A stretch of DNA of 64,000 nucleotides from Fusarium oxysporum f. sp. lycopersici 4287 (GCF_000149955.1 NC_030987.1:404003-468002); one strand, 5' to 3'. Positions 46,072 to 58,084 are shown, numbered from the stretch's first letter. Program-made: numbers and translations. Notes: generated from the letters alone by a model not told the origin.

Positions 46072-47171
46072 TTATGCTCCCAACGCTACTTTCTTCTTCT
46101 TTTCCTTCTCCTTCTTATCTTTGGTGAATTGTACAGCCTTGTGACTCCTCTCGTCGAAGCCAGCTTGTGGTCCCCGATGCATCTCGTACCAGCATCGTGT
46201 ACAGTAAACGTCATCGTCACAGCCTGGACATCGCACCGTTGCGTCTTCTAGACAAACGGTACACCAACTCTCCACATCGTCATCGGTGTAGTTCGTCCGT
46301 GAGGTTAGACGATTCACCGGTTGGCCTGAAGGTTTGGACGTAGGTACCGACGGAAGGGCGAGGGAATCTTCATTGGGAGATGGTGCGCGTAGAGCAGCGA
46401 GGCGGGCGGTTATGTCATCTATATCAGCACTTCCAGCGCGCTTTGAGGAAGGAATTTCGGCGAGATCTGAAGGAACGTCCGGAAGAGCGATATCTTCTGT
46501 TTTAGAAGTTGTTTGTTCGGGCTCAGACTCAGATTCCGGATCGGGAGTCTTGGTCTTTGCGAGGGCTGCTTCGACTTCTGCTTCGTCGCGGAAGCGGGCG
46601 ATGACTTGATCGACATCTTTGTTCATAGCTTCGCCATCTGAATCATCCGAATCATCATCCTTCTTATCTTTCTCGTTTTCTGTATCCTTTGGTATTGAGT
46701 CCGCGAGTTGTTCTAGAAGTGCTTTGACTTGTGCATCGTCTGGTTCAGGGTTAAAGCCTTCTTCGGGTTGTACATCGCCGAGTAGCTCTTCTAGAGTTTG
46801 ATCGTCTGTTTGGAAGATGGAATCGTCTTCTTCATCTTCGAGTTTGGGAGATTCCTTCTTTGTTATCCTTTCTGGTTGGGGTGTTGGCCTTGATGGTGGT
46901 TGGGTTGTCTTTGGTGCTGTTGCTGGTGCCGGTGAAGGTTCATCGCCACGGTCTCGTAGGGACTTGAGACGAGCGGCTAGTGTATCATCTCGAGTTGGTT
47001 CCTTTTTGCGCTCAATGAGATCAACCTTGATCCTAAGGTAGTGTTAGTTGGGGTAGATATCTGAGGTCTGTAGGTAATATACTCTGTTGATACTGGCTTC
47101 TCTTGACCTGCGCTGTTGCCCCTAAGGGCATTTAGGCGGTCAAGTAGGGACTTATCGAGATCTTTAGACAT
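46072..47171 (-). CDS. ANCHR/ZFYVE19-like zinc-finger protein (abscission checkpoint, ESCRT-III/Vps4 link)
   Basis: Exons 47171-47083 and 47032-46072 give 349 residues. The C-terminal zinc domain (about 286-325) has CTVC, CPGC and CTRC pairs followed by a His-rich part (YEMHRG), matching the B-box/FYVE-like end of ANCHR. The rest is acidic and disordered, apart from three short helical motifs of the form L-x-x-R-L-x-x-L-R at about 9-17 (LLDRLNALR), 48-56 (LAARLKSLR) and 237-245 (ITARLAALR), which look like MIT-interacting motifs (MIM1). In animals ANCHR binds the Vps4 MIT domain and CHMP4C to delay abscission. A comparable ESCRT role in septation is inference. The tail ends in a Lys-rich run. 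Confidence 0.82.
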
Positions 47172-48144
47172 AACGTGTGAGCTCGGGGGGCTGAGAGTGA
47201 GTCTGTATGATGGAGCTATGATGGGTGATGTTGTTGATGAGATGTTATGATGAAGCGAAGTGAGCTTCAGATGAGGATGGCGGGGGCGGGGTTGTTTGCG
47301 CCCAGGCTTGGCTGAGGAGTCAACTTGAGGCTCAACTCTGGGCCTTATACAGGGGAAAGTATAGCCATGCACGTCACGATCTTTATTAAGCGAAAAAGAG
47401 CGGACTTCATCAAACATTCAGCCCTATGGCCTACCCAGGTGTCATAGAAGGACGGCATTCACGTCAATGTGGTGCATGTGCGCGACCATGCGACAAACAT
47501 CCCTGCCCTCCGCTGCAAACATCACATCACATCCAGGCACTGCATTTCCTGCCTCAATAACGCAGGTAAATACAGTACAGAGTCGGTTCCGTCCCCTGTC
47601 GCATCAATAGCCAAGTTGAACCACGCGCTGGGTTTCAGTCACTTCAGGAATGGAGTTCATCCTGAAGGATTGTGGTGCCTCAAATACGAGATGGTTTAGA
47701 TGAAGATCACCCATTGACTGACGACATACCTACGACCAGTCAACTGATAAGACAAGTGAATGCCTCCACTATGTTCGATTTTGTCGTCGTCAAAGATCAT
47801 GGAATGCATTGATCATGGTCAATTGCCGATGCCTCTCTAATCTAATCGCTATCTAAACGCACAGAGGCACGTACACGCGTCGCAGCCAAGACTTACGCAT
47901 GCTCGGAACGTGGGCGGCGCCAAAGTTTAAGCCTCTGCCGTGCATCAGCTATTTTTGCCCATCAGTGCCTTGATTAGCGGCCTGCCATGGGTCCATGCAG
48001 CTGAAAATGGAAAATCCATGTCTCTGATCCCTTGAAGTCAATAAGCGCTAGAGAATGTAGATTCCAAGGTGACGTGGAAACATAAACCAGCAGTCTTCCT
48101 CTTATCCTTTCTTTTGCTGTTATGTTGCTATTCACTTCTTCACA
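47172..48144. promoter_or_regulatory. Divergent promoter region (ANCHR-like / Mnn1-like)
   Basis: Just under 1 kb between divergent starts. A 76-codon frame at 47469-47699 has no domain. I see no RNA gene. Confidence 0.5.
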
Positions 48145-49677
48145 ATGCTTACAATGCCATCGCTGCGTCTAAGCGCAAAGTCAATACAGATCACAGCAGC
48201 TATTGCGTCGATATGGCTCTTCGTCGGCGTTCTTTATCACTATCGCGATGTTTCTTTTTACACCCCAAATAATAATTTTCAGAGTACTTCGAAACCGAGT
48301 TCGAATTCGCGCAGTGTTGAATCGATAAAGCTTGGCGCACGATATTTTCTCGATTATCCATTGAAAGACGAACCGAAGGCGAATTTTGGAGAACTTGGAC
48401 AACGGACGGAATTGTTGCGATCTTGGATTGAGGAATTGGAAGGGCGAGACGACAGTCACGAGACGGCGGAACTTGTTGGACAAATTTTGGAAAAGCAGTT
48501 TCCTTGGCTCAATTCGAAGCAGGTTGTTTCGCCGCCTCTCGTCGATATCTACGATCGTCTTGGTCTTTCGTACAACAGCAAAAGTGTGAAGTCTGATAAA
48601 GCACCAGCTGGAATCGTTATCCCCACAGGCGAAAAAACACTTCGATTTGCATGCCATCTCGTCGCAGCATTGACGCGCGTCCACAAGACTACCCTCCCCA
48701 TTCAAGTTGTATACGCAGGAGACGATGATTTATCCGCTGTTGGACGAAAAAAGATCCAACAAGCTGCTGATGGAGTCGAGATCGAAATGCTCGATGTTCT
48801 TACTGTTTTCGACGACAATACACTAAAGCTCGCTGATGGCGGCTGGGCGATAAAACCGTTCGCTGCATTGGCTAGTCGCTTCGAGCAGGTCATTCTTCTC
48901 GATGCAGATGCAGTATTCTTCCAGGATCCTCGACATCTTCTTCTTCAAAATCGGTTCAAAGAGACTGGTGCACTACTCTTCCATGATCGATTGCTCTGGA
49001 AGAATGGGTTTGCGGATCGCCAGGATTGGTGGCATGATCAGATCAAACATCCCGGTCCAGAGACGGAAAAGTCGCTTGTTTGGACGGAACGATACTCTGA
49101 AGAGGGAGATTCTGGTATTGTTGTGGTTGACAAGTCCAGACTTGACGTTCTGCTTGGACTCCTCCATATTGGATGGCAGAATTCGGAGCGGGTGCGTAAT
49201 GAGGTTACGTACAAGATCACGTATGGCGATAAAGAGAGTTGGTGGATCGGTTTCGAAGCTACAGGATCCAGATACGCCTTCTCACCTCATTACGGCGGCA
49301 TTGTCGGGTGGTTAAGTCCAACAAAGGCCGAACTCGACGCCGCAAAGAAGGCAGAAGAAGAGAAGAAACAAGGGGACAACAAGCGCGATGACAAAGAAGT
49401 CCGCGTCTGCAGCTTCGTCATCGCACACGTTGACCAAAACGAGAAACTTCTCTGGTACAACGGTGGTTTACTTAAGAACAAAGCCGTCAACCAAACAGAA
49501 TTCGAAGTTCCGACGCATTGGATGATTGATCAAAAGTGGCACAAAGGCGGAAGCAAGCAAGCAATGAGTTGCATGGTTGGAACGAAAGCGAGTGCATTGA
49601 CGAGCGGAGAGAAGGTTGTTTTAGCAAAGTCGATACAAGTAGCGAAGGACATGGATGAAAAGTTACATTTGGTCTGA
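48145..49677 (+). CDS. GT71 alpha-1,3-mannosyltransferase (Mnn1-type), Golgi
   Basis: Single exon, 510 residues, with type II membrane layout: short cytosolic N-terminus, one helix (about 15-32), a stem, then the catalytic domain. Family marks are GIVIPTGEKTLRFACHLV, VVYAGDDDL, the GGWAIKPFAAL block and the metal-binding D-x-D in LLDADAVFF (about 253-255), plus DSGIVVVDKSR and WWIGFEATG. Mnn1-family enzymes cap N- and O-linked mannan in the Golgi. A Lys/Glu-rich insert at about 405-420 is a low-complexity loop. Two possible starts lie three codons apart (M1 and M4), and I cannot choose between them. Confidence 0.92.
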   Translation: MLTMPSLRLSAKSIQITAAIASIWLFVGVLYHYRDVSFYTPNNNFQSTSKPSSNSRSVESIKLGARYFLDYPLKDEPKANFGELGQRTELLRSWIEELEGRDDSHETAELVGQILEKQFPWLNSKQVVSPPLVDIYDRLGLSYNSKSVKSDKAPAGIVIPTGEKTLRFACHLVAALTRVHKTTLPIQVVYAGDDDLSAVGRKKIQQAADGVEIEMLDVLTVFDDNTLKLADGGWAIKPFAALASRFEQVILLDADAVFFQDPRHLLLQNRFKETGALLFHDRLLWKNGFADRQDWWHDQIKHPGPETEKSLVWTERYSEEGDSGIVVVDKSRLDVLLGLLHIGWQNSERVRNEVTYKITYGDKESWWIGFEATGSRYAFSPHYGGIVGWLSPTKAELDAAKKAEEEKKQGDNKRDDKEVRVCSFVIAHVDQNEKLLWYNGGLLKNKAVNQTEFEVPTHWMIDQKWHKGGSKQAMSCMVGTKASALTSGEKVVLAKSIQVAKDMDEKLHLV

Positions 49678-50141
49678 TATGAAAAGACTTGTATTATGTA
49701 TGTGTAATATTATGAATGACATAGAACGTTGAACAGGGATTCGAGTGTTTTGTACAAGAACTGGAGATGAGTTGGCGGGTTGAGAGAGCATCGGAGGTCG
49801 GAACCGCGAGATGATCGACATGAAGGATTATGGTCCCATGTAAATCTGCAACGGATAATTCCTGAAACGCGTGTTCATGGTAAAAGACCGTTGAAGATTC
49901 CGGACCCTGTTCATGTCTTCGGCGCCGTTTCATAGAGTTCGGGACCGTCTCACGCCACCGCGCGCCGGACATGTACGAATGTCCGTATAGAAGACCGTAA
50001 GACCGTTGGAGGAAGAAATGAGTATAAAAGGACAAAACACGTCACATAAACAAAAATTATCTTTATTACTGTATAAACCAATAAATCCTTTATTCAGCTT
50101 GGATAGAATTAATTCTTTTATTTTTTTAGTCGGACAACAAA
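49678..50141. other. Intergenic with GACCGT array and TATA box
   Basis: Between two genes on the plus strand. Four GACCGT hexamers occur at 49886-49891, 49943-49948, 49993-49998 and 50001-50006, followed by a consensus TATA box at 50033 and an AT-rich leader up to the ATG at 50142. Confidence 0.65.
50033..50039 (+). promoter_or_regulatory. TATA box of the Mcr1-like gene
   Basis: TATAAAA within AGTATAAAAGG, about 105 bp upstream of the start codon and just after the GACCGT cluster. Strong TATA boxes often mark regulated rather than housekeeping promoters. Confidence 0.6.
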
Positions 50142-51110
50142 ATGGCACTTCGTTTACCTCTTCGAACTCGCCCTGCACCGCTCATCGCAGGACTCACGGT
50201 TGGAGCAATTGGCATTGCAGTCTGTTCGAAAATGATGTTTGGAACAGCCTCAGCGGAATCCCGTGAAGCGCAGAAGATTTTCAAGGGGGGGTTTGCGTCG
50301 GTTAAGCTGCCGTTGCATAGTTCTGAGGATGAGACGCATGATACCAAGAGGTTGCGGTTCAAGCTGCCTCAAGAGACTGCTATTTCTGGACTCCCATTGA
50401 CTTGTGAGTATACTGCGCAAGGTATCTGGACCACTGCTGACTGAGTATAGCTGCTCTGTTGACGTTCACATGGCCTGAGGGATCTTGGCTTCCTACACCG
50501 AGACCTTACTCTCCCATCTCACCCTCTGGTAAGCTACCCGCCTTCCAACTTGAAGTAATTACTGACTTGGGTAGATGAACCCGGCTATGTAGAACTCATG
50601 GTCAAGAAATATCCCAACGGCAAAGGAAGCGGCTATCTCCACTCCCTCAAACCAGGCGACCAACTCTTTATCCTCACCACCCTCCCCGGCTACAAATGGA
50701 AGCCCAACAACTTCTCGCACATAACCCTCATTGCCGGCGGCTGCGGCATAACACCAATCTACCAACTTGCACAAGGAATACTACGTAACCCTGAAGACAA
50801 AACCCGCATGACTCTTGTGTTTGGCGCAAACACGGATGAAGATGTTCTGTTGAAGAAGGAGCTTGATGGTTTTGCCAAAGAGTTTCCAGAGAGGTTTAGT
50901 GTCAAGTATACGGTTAGTAGACCGAAGGAGGGATCGGCGATGAGGGAGGGGAGGGTTGATAGGGAGCTTTTGGAGGAGGTTGTGCCGAAGGGGACGGAGA
51001 AGGTCTTTGTTTGTGGACCGCCGGCTATGGAGGAGGCGCTTGTTGGGAAGTGGGGGAATGGTGTTTTGGGGGAGCTGGGTATTGAGAAGGGGAAGATTCA
51101 CAAGTTTTAA
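50142..51110 (+). CDS. NADH-cytochrome b5 reductase, divergent mitochondrial Mcr1-like form
   Basis: FAD flavoprotein that passes electrons from NADH to cytochrome b5 or similar acceptors. Exons 50142-50403, 50451-50528 and 50575-51110 give 291 residues. An N-terminal Arg-rich segment and one hydrophobic helix (about 12-36) form a mitochondrial signal-anchor. The FAD-binding motif is RPYSPIS (about 105-111; usual RPYTPxS), the NADH-domain motif is GGCGITP (about 168-174), and the C-terminal NADH motif is CGPP (about 260-263). Compared with typical Mcr1 it is short, and the usual GPLPKYPW-type segment reads TTLPGYKW, so it may be a specialised paralog rather than the housekeeping enzyme. The closing residues KIHKF match the usual F ending. 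Confidence 0.88.
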
Positions 51111-51389
51111 AAAGGTGTTGTAGAGAAGAGAGTATGACTGGTGAAGATTGCATGGGGTTGGGGAGATGAATAGTTATCCCACTCTGATCAAGGTGTATAT
51201 TAGGAGTTAGAACGCATTGTACAAGCATTCTCATCTTCATAATCGTACTTTCACGATCACGCCATTCCCACCCATGAAGGACCCCCTTTGCGTTCATCGG
51301 CAGGCGGTGACCCCTCAAGTTCAACCAGTGGCAATGACCAGACTGACAAGGTAAACATACAATTGCTAATTCCAGTTTTACAGAACTAC

Positions 51390-54300
51390 CTAGTTTCCAG
51401 TAGCAATACTATGCCTAACTCCCAAGCTACCATTAGTCAAAAGCGATCTCGAATCCCTCTCCGGCACAGCAACCTCATCCTTCATCTCCGAAGCTGACCC
51501 ATAGCCTCCACCACCAGGCGTCAGAATGATAATCCTATCACCTGTCGCAAAATGCGACGTCTTTCTCGGTCCCAATGAAACCCGCCTCATAGCTCCTGTC
51601 ACAGGATCTTTCCTGACCCAAATATTCTGCCCCCTCTGACCCTCATCTCCTCCCTCAAGACCATAAGGCGCCGTGACTCGTCGATCCGTAAGAACAGAGA
51701 CCTGCAGAGGCATGCGGAACTCCATCTCTCGAACACAGCCATCACCACCCCTCCACTTTCCAGCACCGCCACTACCATTCCTTATAGAGAACTCATGCAG
51801 AATAACAGGATATCTCTTCTCCAAGATCTCCGGATCCGTAATCCTCGTGTTCGTCATGTGCGTATGAACAGCACTGGCACCATGCCAACCTAACCCAGCA
51901 CCAGCACCTCCACAGATGGTCTCGTAGTATCCAAAGCCCTTGGTGACTTCACCGGTAACGGGATCTGTACCGCCACAGCCGAAGCTGAGGTTGTTCATTG
52001 TTCCTTGGGAGGCGGCTGCGGCGTTGAAGGCGCGGAGGACGAGATCGGCGATCTTTTGGGATGTTTCTGTTGTGCAGCCAACTGTGGCGGCGGTGGGGGA
52101 GGGAGAGAGGATGGTGTTTTGGGGACAGACTACTTTGATGGGCTTGAGGCAGCCCTGGTTGAGGGGGATGTCGCCTTTGGAGATCATGGAGCGGAGGCAG
52201 TACTATTGAAGTTTAGCTATGGCCAATGATTGAAGAAGGGAAACTTACCATGATGACGGAGTATGAGCATGTTGGTGGCGCATTGAGGTTACCAGAGTGT
52301 TCGGGTCCAGTACCCGTAAAGTCAAAGACGGCATCTCCAGTCTCTTTGTCGATGGTGACCTTGAGCTTGAACGGGATACCATCATCGTTATACTCCGTCG
52401 CTTCAAGAACACCGCCCTCATGCTTCGCAGCAAATTGCTTAAGAAGATCCCGAACGGACTGGGCTGCATTGTCCTGAATAGCATGCATGTAAAGCTGAAC
52501 AACAGGCCAGGTAAACTCCTTGATAAGAGCCCGAATCAATTCAATACCCTTTTGGTTGGAAGCGACAGCGGCCTTGAGATCAGCGATGTTCTCAGTCAGA
52601 GTACGAGTACCGCTGCAGCCGGGAAATGAAGCAGGTTCGTCATAGAGATGCTTAATAAGACCGGCTTCGTCAAAGACACCCTCGTTGATCATCTTGAAGG
52701 ACTCGATAGCGGCACCTTCTTGCCAGAGTTCAGTGGAGTTGGGAGGCATGGAGCCAGGGACGATGCCGCCGATGTCTGCGTGATGGCCACGGTTGGCGAC
52801 GAAGAAGATGATCTCCTTGGGGTTCTCTTCATCATCGAACACAGGCGTGATGGTGGTGATGTCGGGAAGATGAGTACCACCAGCTTGAGGATGATTGCTG
52901 ATGATGACATCGCCAGGCTTCAATTCACCAGCCTTGTATCGTTGAGCCTGATAGGCGATGGCTGTGCTCATGGAACCAAGATGACTAGGGACATGAGGTG
53001 CGTTCGCGACAAGACCACCGTCAGCAGAAAAGATGGCGCAAGAGTAGTCCAATCTCTCCTTAATGTTGACAGAGATCGAGGTCTTCTCCATGGTATGACC
53101 CATCTGTTCAGCGACAGTCATGAAGCGATGTCCGAAAACACTGAGTGTAACAGGATCAACAGTCTCAGTCGCAACATTCTGCTTCTCAGCCTTGTCAACC
53201 TCGAGGATGACATGCTCGGGAAGAATGACACCCTTGCTGAGATGATCGACGACAATGGTTTGAGTCTTGTCGATGATCATCGCAGGACCGGTGATGTGAA
53301 CGCCGGGACTCATGGACCTGAGCTCATAAACGGGAGTTTCGGTCCAGCCGTGATTCTCGAAGAAGATCTTTCGAGAGAAGATGGGTGTTGGGACGGGAGT
53401 TAGACCATCGGATTGGTACTTCTTGAGCTCTTCGAAGGGGCTGGAGATGTTGAGAACGCGAGACTTTCCTACGCTTCGAACTCGAACGTCATCGATGAGG
53501 ATGTTGCGCGATTGAGAGAAGCCGAACTCTTGAGTATGTCTGGCAGTAAATGCGACGCCTGCCTCGCCAACGTTCTCTGATACAGGGATCATGAGAGAGG
53601 TATCGCTTCCCTGGTAGCGCATGTTGAGGAAGTACTCATGCTCAGTAGTCTTGGCGTCGAAACCTTGAGACTCAAGACCCTGGGCACCCTTGGAAGAGAG
53701 AGACTCAAGACGGGCTTTGATCTCAGGGACGACTTCTTCGGAGAAGGTGATAGCGGAAGGCTCTTGGTTCTCAACAACGACATCGGCGAGAGCCATGCCA
53801 TAAGCGGACAGGATACTGGAGTAGCAAGGGATGATGGCTCGCTTGATACCAAGATCTCGAGCGATGAAGACAGCGTGTTGACCACCAGCACCGCCGAAAG
53901 AGCCCAGATTGTGGCTCGACGCACCGTATCCGCGACCTTCACTGAGTGTTCGAATGGGTCGTGTCATTGTCGCATTCGCAATGGCAAGGAAACCCAATGC
54001 TAGAGTCTCGGGTGTGAATGGCTCACCACCCTCCTTCTCCTTGTTGACGATCTCTGTGAGAGCAGCGAACTTTTCTCTCACAACATCGCGATCGAGTCGA
54101 CGGGGGAAGAAGTCGGGAATGATTCGTCCGAGGAGGAAGTTTGCATCTGTGACAGTCAAGGGACCGCCTCTGCCGTAACATGCAGGACCTGGATTCGCAC
54201 CAGCGCTGCTGGGACCGACCTTGAGGAGTCCGTTCTCCCAGGACAGGATCGAGCCACCGCCTGCAGCGACTGTGTTAATGTCAAGTTGGGGAGTCTGGAT

Positions 54301-55356
54301 GGTCACTTCGGCCAAAGTGTTCTCAAAGATGTGTTCCAATGCACCCGAGTATCTTGCGACATCTGTACTGGTGCCACCCATATCGAAGCCCAAAACAGGA
54401 GTGCCATCAGCATCGTCGTAGCAAGTCCTCGATAGACCGACGACACCTCCAGCAGGACCACTAAGAACACCCCTCAATCCGGTGAACTTGGACCAGCTTG
54501 TAAGTCCACCGTCAGATTGGCAGATGAGGAGCTTGTTCGCACTCTCATCTTCCAACTGGCCCTTGAAGTTCTTGCGGAATCCGTCCAGGTAAGCGAACGT
54601 CATTGGTGTAAGGTAAGCGTCTGCGACAGCCGATTGACTTCGCGGCACGTACTTGGCCATGGACTGCAGAACTGAGGAAGCGGAGACTTTGAAGCCCATT
54701 TCCTCAGCGAGCTTTGTGACTTGCAACTCGTGGTCGGGGTATGTGTATGAGTGCATGAGGCCGATAGCTAGGTTCTTGAAGCCTTGAGCTTTAAGTTCCT
54801 CAAGGTCTGCGCGGACAGCATCAAGATCTGGTTTCTTCATGATCCTGACAACTTCTCCTGTTTGACCAACGACAAGCGCTGGATCCGAGGAAACATCAAT
54901 TGGGCCATCTGATGGAGCTTCGCTTGCGCCCTCAATGGTGACTCGTTCATCAATCTCCACGACAGTTTCGTAAAGTTGCTTCAAGCGACGAACCGAAAGA
55001 TCAAAAAGATCAGGTCTCGCCTGGTTTCCGATAAGAAGAACATCCCTGAAACCCTTTGTGGCAAGGAAGGCTACGCGATCACCCTTTCTTTCGAGAAGGG
55101 CATTGGTAGCGACTGTAGTGCCCATGCGAATGGACTCAATCGGCTCAAGATCTAATAATGAGCCCTTGGGTATTGTTGTGTCTAGGGCGATCTCTAAGAT
55201 CTGGCGAATGCATTCTGTGGGAGCATCATCATACTCATCAGGACATACTGAGAGGATCTTAAAGACGATATGCTCTTGTCGACCGGGGACTTCGGCCCAT
55301 GCATCTGTAAAGGTGCCACCACGGTCGATGGCGATGCGGATGCCTTGAGATGACAT
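51390..55356 (-). CDS. OXP1: 5-oxoprolinase (ATP-hydrolysing)
   Basis: Cleaves 5-oxo-L-proline to L-glutamate with ATP, closing the glutathione (gamma-glutamyl) cycle. Exons 55356-52249 and 52202-51390 give 1,306 residues, close to the usual 1,280-1,300. The N-terminal hydantoinase/oxoprolinase domain begins with DRGGTFTDAWAE (about 11-22). The central hydantoinase A domain contains SGPAGGVVGLSR and the ATPase-like GFDMGGTSTDVARY. The C-terminal hydantoinase B domain contains GHRFMTVAEQMGHTMEKTS, ISNHPQAGGTHLPD and TPGGGGYG near the end. The single intron lies 271 codons before the stop. It is divergent from a Zn2Cys6 regulator gene 404 bp away. Confidence 0.96.
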
Positions 55357-55760
55357 TGTGAGGATGAGGATGAGGTTTAGGGGGGGAATAGAGTGTGAAT
55401 GATGGGAGAGAGATTGAGATGAAGATGATTTGATGACATGGTCAAGCTTGGACGACTTGAAGCTGTATTATATTAAACAATCCGGGGTACATATCGCCCA
55501 CGCCCTCAATGTGTAAGTGGAGTGGATTCGCTATCATCGCCTCCAACACCGGTATTGGTCAGAATCTGCTTAATCATCGGCAACTCCAACAAAGCCGATC
55601 AATCTGACCGGCAACTTTGGACTTACCGGTTCATCTCCACCATCCATCCTCGGTATCATCAACGGCAAATACAGTCGATTACCCCAGACTCGGACCCGCA
55701 TTGTCGAAGAGTTTGAGATCATTCCATTACTCAACGATTTGCAAGGGTGATTCAATCGAA
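55357..55760. promoter_or_regulatory. 404-bp divergent promoter (5-oxoprolinase / Zn2Cys6 regulator)
   Basis: Short shared 5' region. The plus-strand frame stays open from an ATG at 55617 into the regulator start at 55761, so part of it could be coding or leader. Confidence 0.5.
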
Positions 55761-58084
55761 ATGAGCACGCGACGTCCAAGAAGATTGCTTGCTGCGTGAG
55801 ATGCCCTTCTGTTTTGTTGGCTTGTGATGATTGATCTGATTGTGAAGTAGTTGCCATCGATGCCACTCTCAGAAAATCAAGTGTTCGGGTGACAAGCCTT
55901 GCCAGTCTTGTAAGTCGACAGGCAGGGCGGATGAGTGTGAGTTCCCCGCGAACAAGGAACGGAAGATACCAATTGCTGAGAGGTAAATACCATTCAAATT
56001 ATCCTAAGCCATCCTGACATGATCTTGAAGTTATCATAACATACTAACATCATGTTCAGTTACCTCAAGAAGCTCGAAGAAGATAGCAGGCAGCTTCAGG
56101 CCATCACAACCCACAACCAGACTCCAGAAACCAACCCGACATTCACTCCCTTCGATGACCAGGAAGTCCAAGCCGATGCTCCTCCGTCTCTTTCAAAAGA
56201 AGAAAGCAACCTGTTCAATCCACTCTTCGACCGACAACCCGAAAAACCCATCCATGAACGATCCTCAGAACCAGGCTTCATCGGCGAAGCCTCGTGTGCT
56301 GCCTTCAGCAACAGACTTCTATCATGTCTCGACGATACCTATACCCCATCGACAGCTGGCCTGTCAAACTATCATCGAATGAACACATATGGGAGACTGC
56401 CAGTAGATCAAGGACCGGAATTTCCAGAACGGATGCACGTCAAGTTGCTTCTTAACGTTGCTAGACGATTCATTGGGAACTACCATCCACTGTTTCTGAA
56501 AGTTACGTTCATGAAAGAGATTGATGCTGTTTATAGAAGGGAGGTAGTACCATCAGCGCTATGGCTGTGTAAGTTTTATGCACTCATGGCCTTGGGAGAG
56601 ATATATACACATAGAAGGGGAGTCGGTGATAACAACAGAGTGCCGGGAACGAACTACTATGTCAGGTCGGTCAACTTGCTGCAAGAGAATCAGGATCTTT
56701 ATGAGGAACCTTCTTTGATGCAGGTCGAAGTTCTTACACTACTAGTAAGCCTCATTCCTTACCACTCGCCAGTTGATGTCAACTAACTATAGACCACCAT
56801 CAGGCCTGGGCATCAAACATACTAGGTCGCATACGGACAGCGTACTGCTATAGTGGAATAGCTATGCGTCTCGCTCAAAGTCTCGGCATGCACAGATCTG
56901 CATCAAGACATACCACGCTCACGCCTGTTGAACGAGAGAGTCGACGGCGAACATGGTGGGTGCTTTACTTCTTCGACCGGTTTTCAGCATCAAAGCTTGG
57001 CCAACCTATCACTGTCCGAGACGATGATATTGATGTTGAGATGCCAAGCATGGATGGTCTGACAAAGGACGAGATGGCGGAGTTTCTTGACCCGCAAAAT
57101 CTCATTACTAATATTAAGCTTGCTAAGATCATTGGAAATATCTGTAAGTCGTTGCTCTTCTGCCTCTTCCTTCCGTCGCGTTGCTAATATTGGCGTGTAG
57201 TGACACATATTTATGGCATACCCAAAGCTACGAACGGTCTCTATATACAGCAAGTCCACGGCATCTTAAAACAGCTTCGAGAATGGCACGACGAGCTACA
57301 ACCAGACATGCGCGTCAAAGAGCGAGGTACTCCTAGACCCGTCGCAAGCCTTCACCTTGCGTACAATCAATGCATTATACAAACAACTCGCCCCGTTCTG
57401 CTTCACCTGTTCAAGACACAGTTTCAGCTAGGCAATAAAGCGAGAGAAGATGCATTGCCACGACAGAATTTCTCTTCTATCACTCTTGCTTTAGCAGAGA
57501 GCTGTGTCAATGCTGCGCAAGCATCAAGCCGTATCGTGGAAGGCCTCTTCCTAGATGGTAGCATTGCGACCTTTGGATACTGGGACGCACATCACATATT
57601 CTCAGCAGCTATGATTCTCATCATGTCAGCGGTCATGAAACCCACAGCCGTTAACTCAGATCATCTTGAGACCTTACTAAGTGTTTTGCGATCCCTGAAG
57701 AATGATGGAAACATCCCAGCCGTCGACTTCTGTGAAAGGCTATCGGACATCCAAGCCCGGGTGTTGAACCTGAGGGCAACAGGTCGTTTGGACGGCATGA
57801 GCTTCGATAGACCCCCGATGATTACCCATACACCCAGCTCTCTGCCAAAGGAAGTTCCACAAGCTCAGGACCAAGCTTTCCAAACACCAATGAGTATGGA
57901 TAATGGCTCTGGGATTTGTGAGTCTGCAATTATTGGCTACGAAAACGTAGATATCTTGGGTAATCCTCTTATTGGCAGCTTCCTAGATGGAAATCAAGTA
58001 CAATGGTTGGATGTGTTGTTTACTGAGGATGGAACCCTGAGGGAATTTGCTTCTGAGATTGAAGAACCGTTCCTATTCAGATAG
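55761..58084 (+). CDS. Zn2Cys6 transcription factor with fungal-specific regulatory domain (copy 1)
   Basis: Five exons, 55761-55795, 55851-55982, 56060-56744, 56804-57143 and 57201-58084, give 691 residues. The zinc cluster is C-x2-C-x6-C-x5-C-x2-C-x8-C at 13-41 (first Cys pair CHRC), followed by a linker and a short coiled coil (SYLKKLEEDSRQL, about 56-68). The fungal-specific regulatory domain runs from about 150 to 510 and includes RLAQSLGMHRSA and RRRTWWVLYFFDR. A typical late motif is GYWDAHHIFSAA. The acceptor at 56803 was chosen because it keeps the frame, whereas the nearer AG gives a stop. Position next to 5-oxoprolinase suggests, but does not show, that it controls it. A second regulator of the same type lies 650 bp downstream. 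Confidence 0.9.

Noticed and set aside
52648..53403. 251-codon plus-strand frame
   Set aside because: Antisense to the 5-oxoprolinase coding exon; low-complexity mirrored composition.
55617..55760. In-frame upstream start for the first Zn2Cys6 regulator
   Set aside because: The 48 extra codons do not resemble regulator N-termini, and the zinc cluster normally begins within 10-20 residues of the start, as from 55761.
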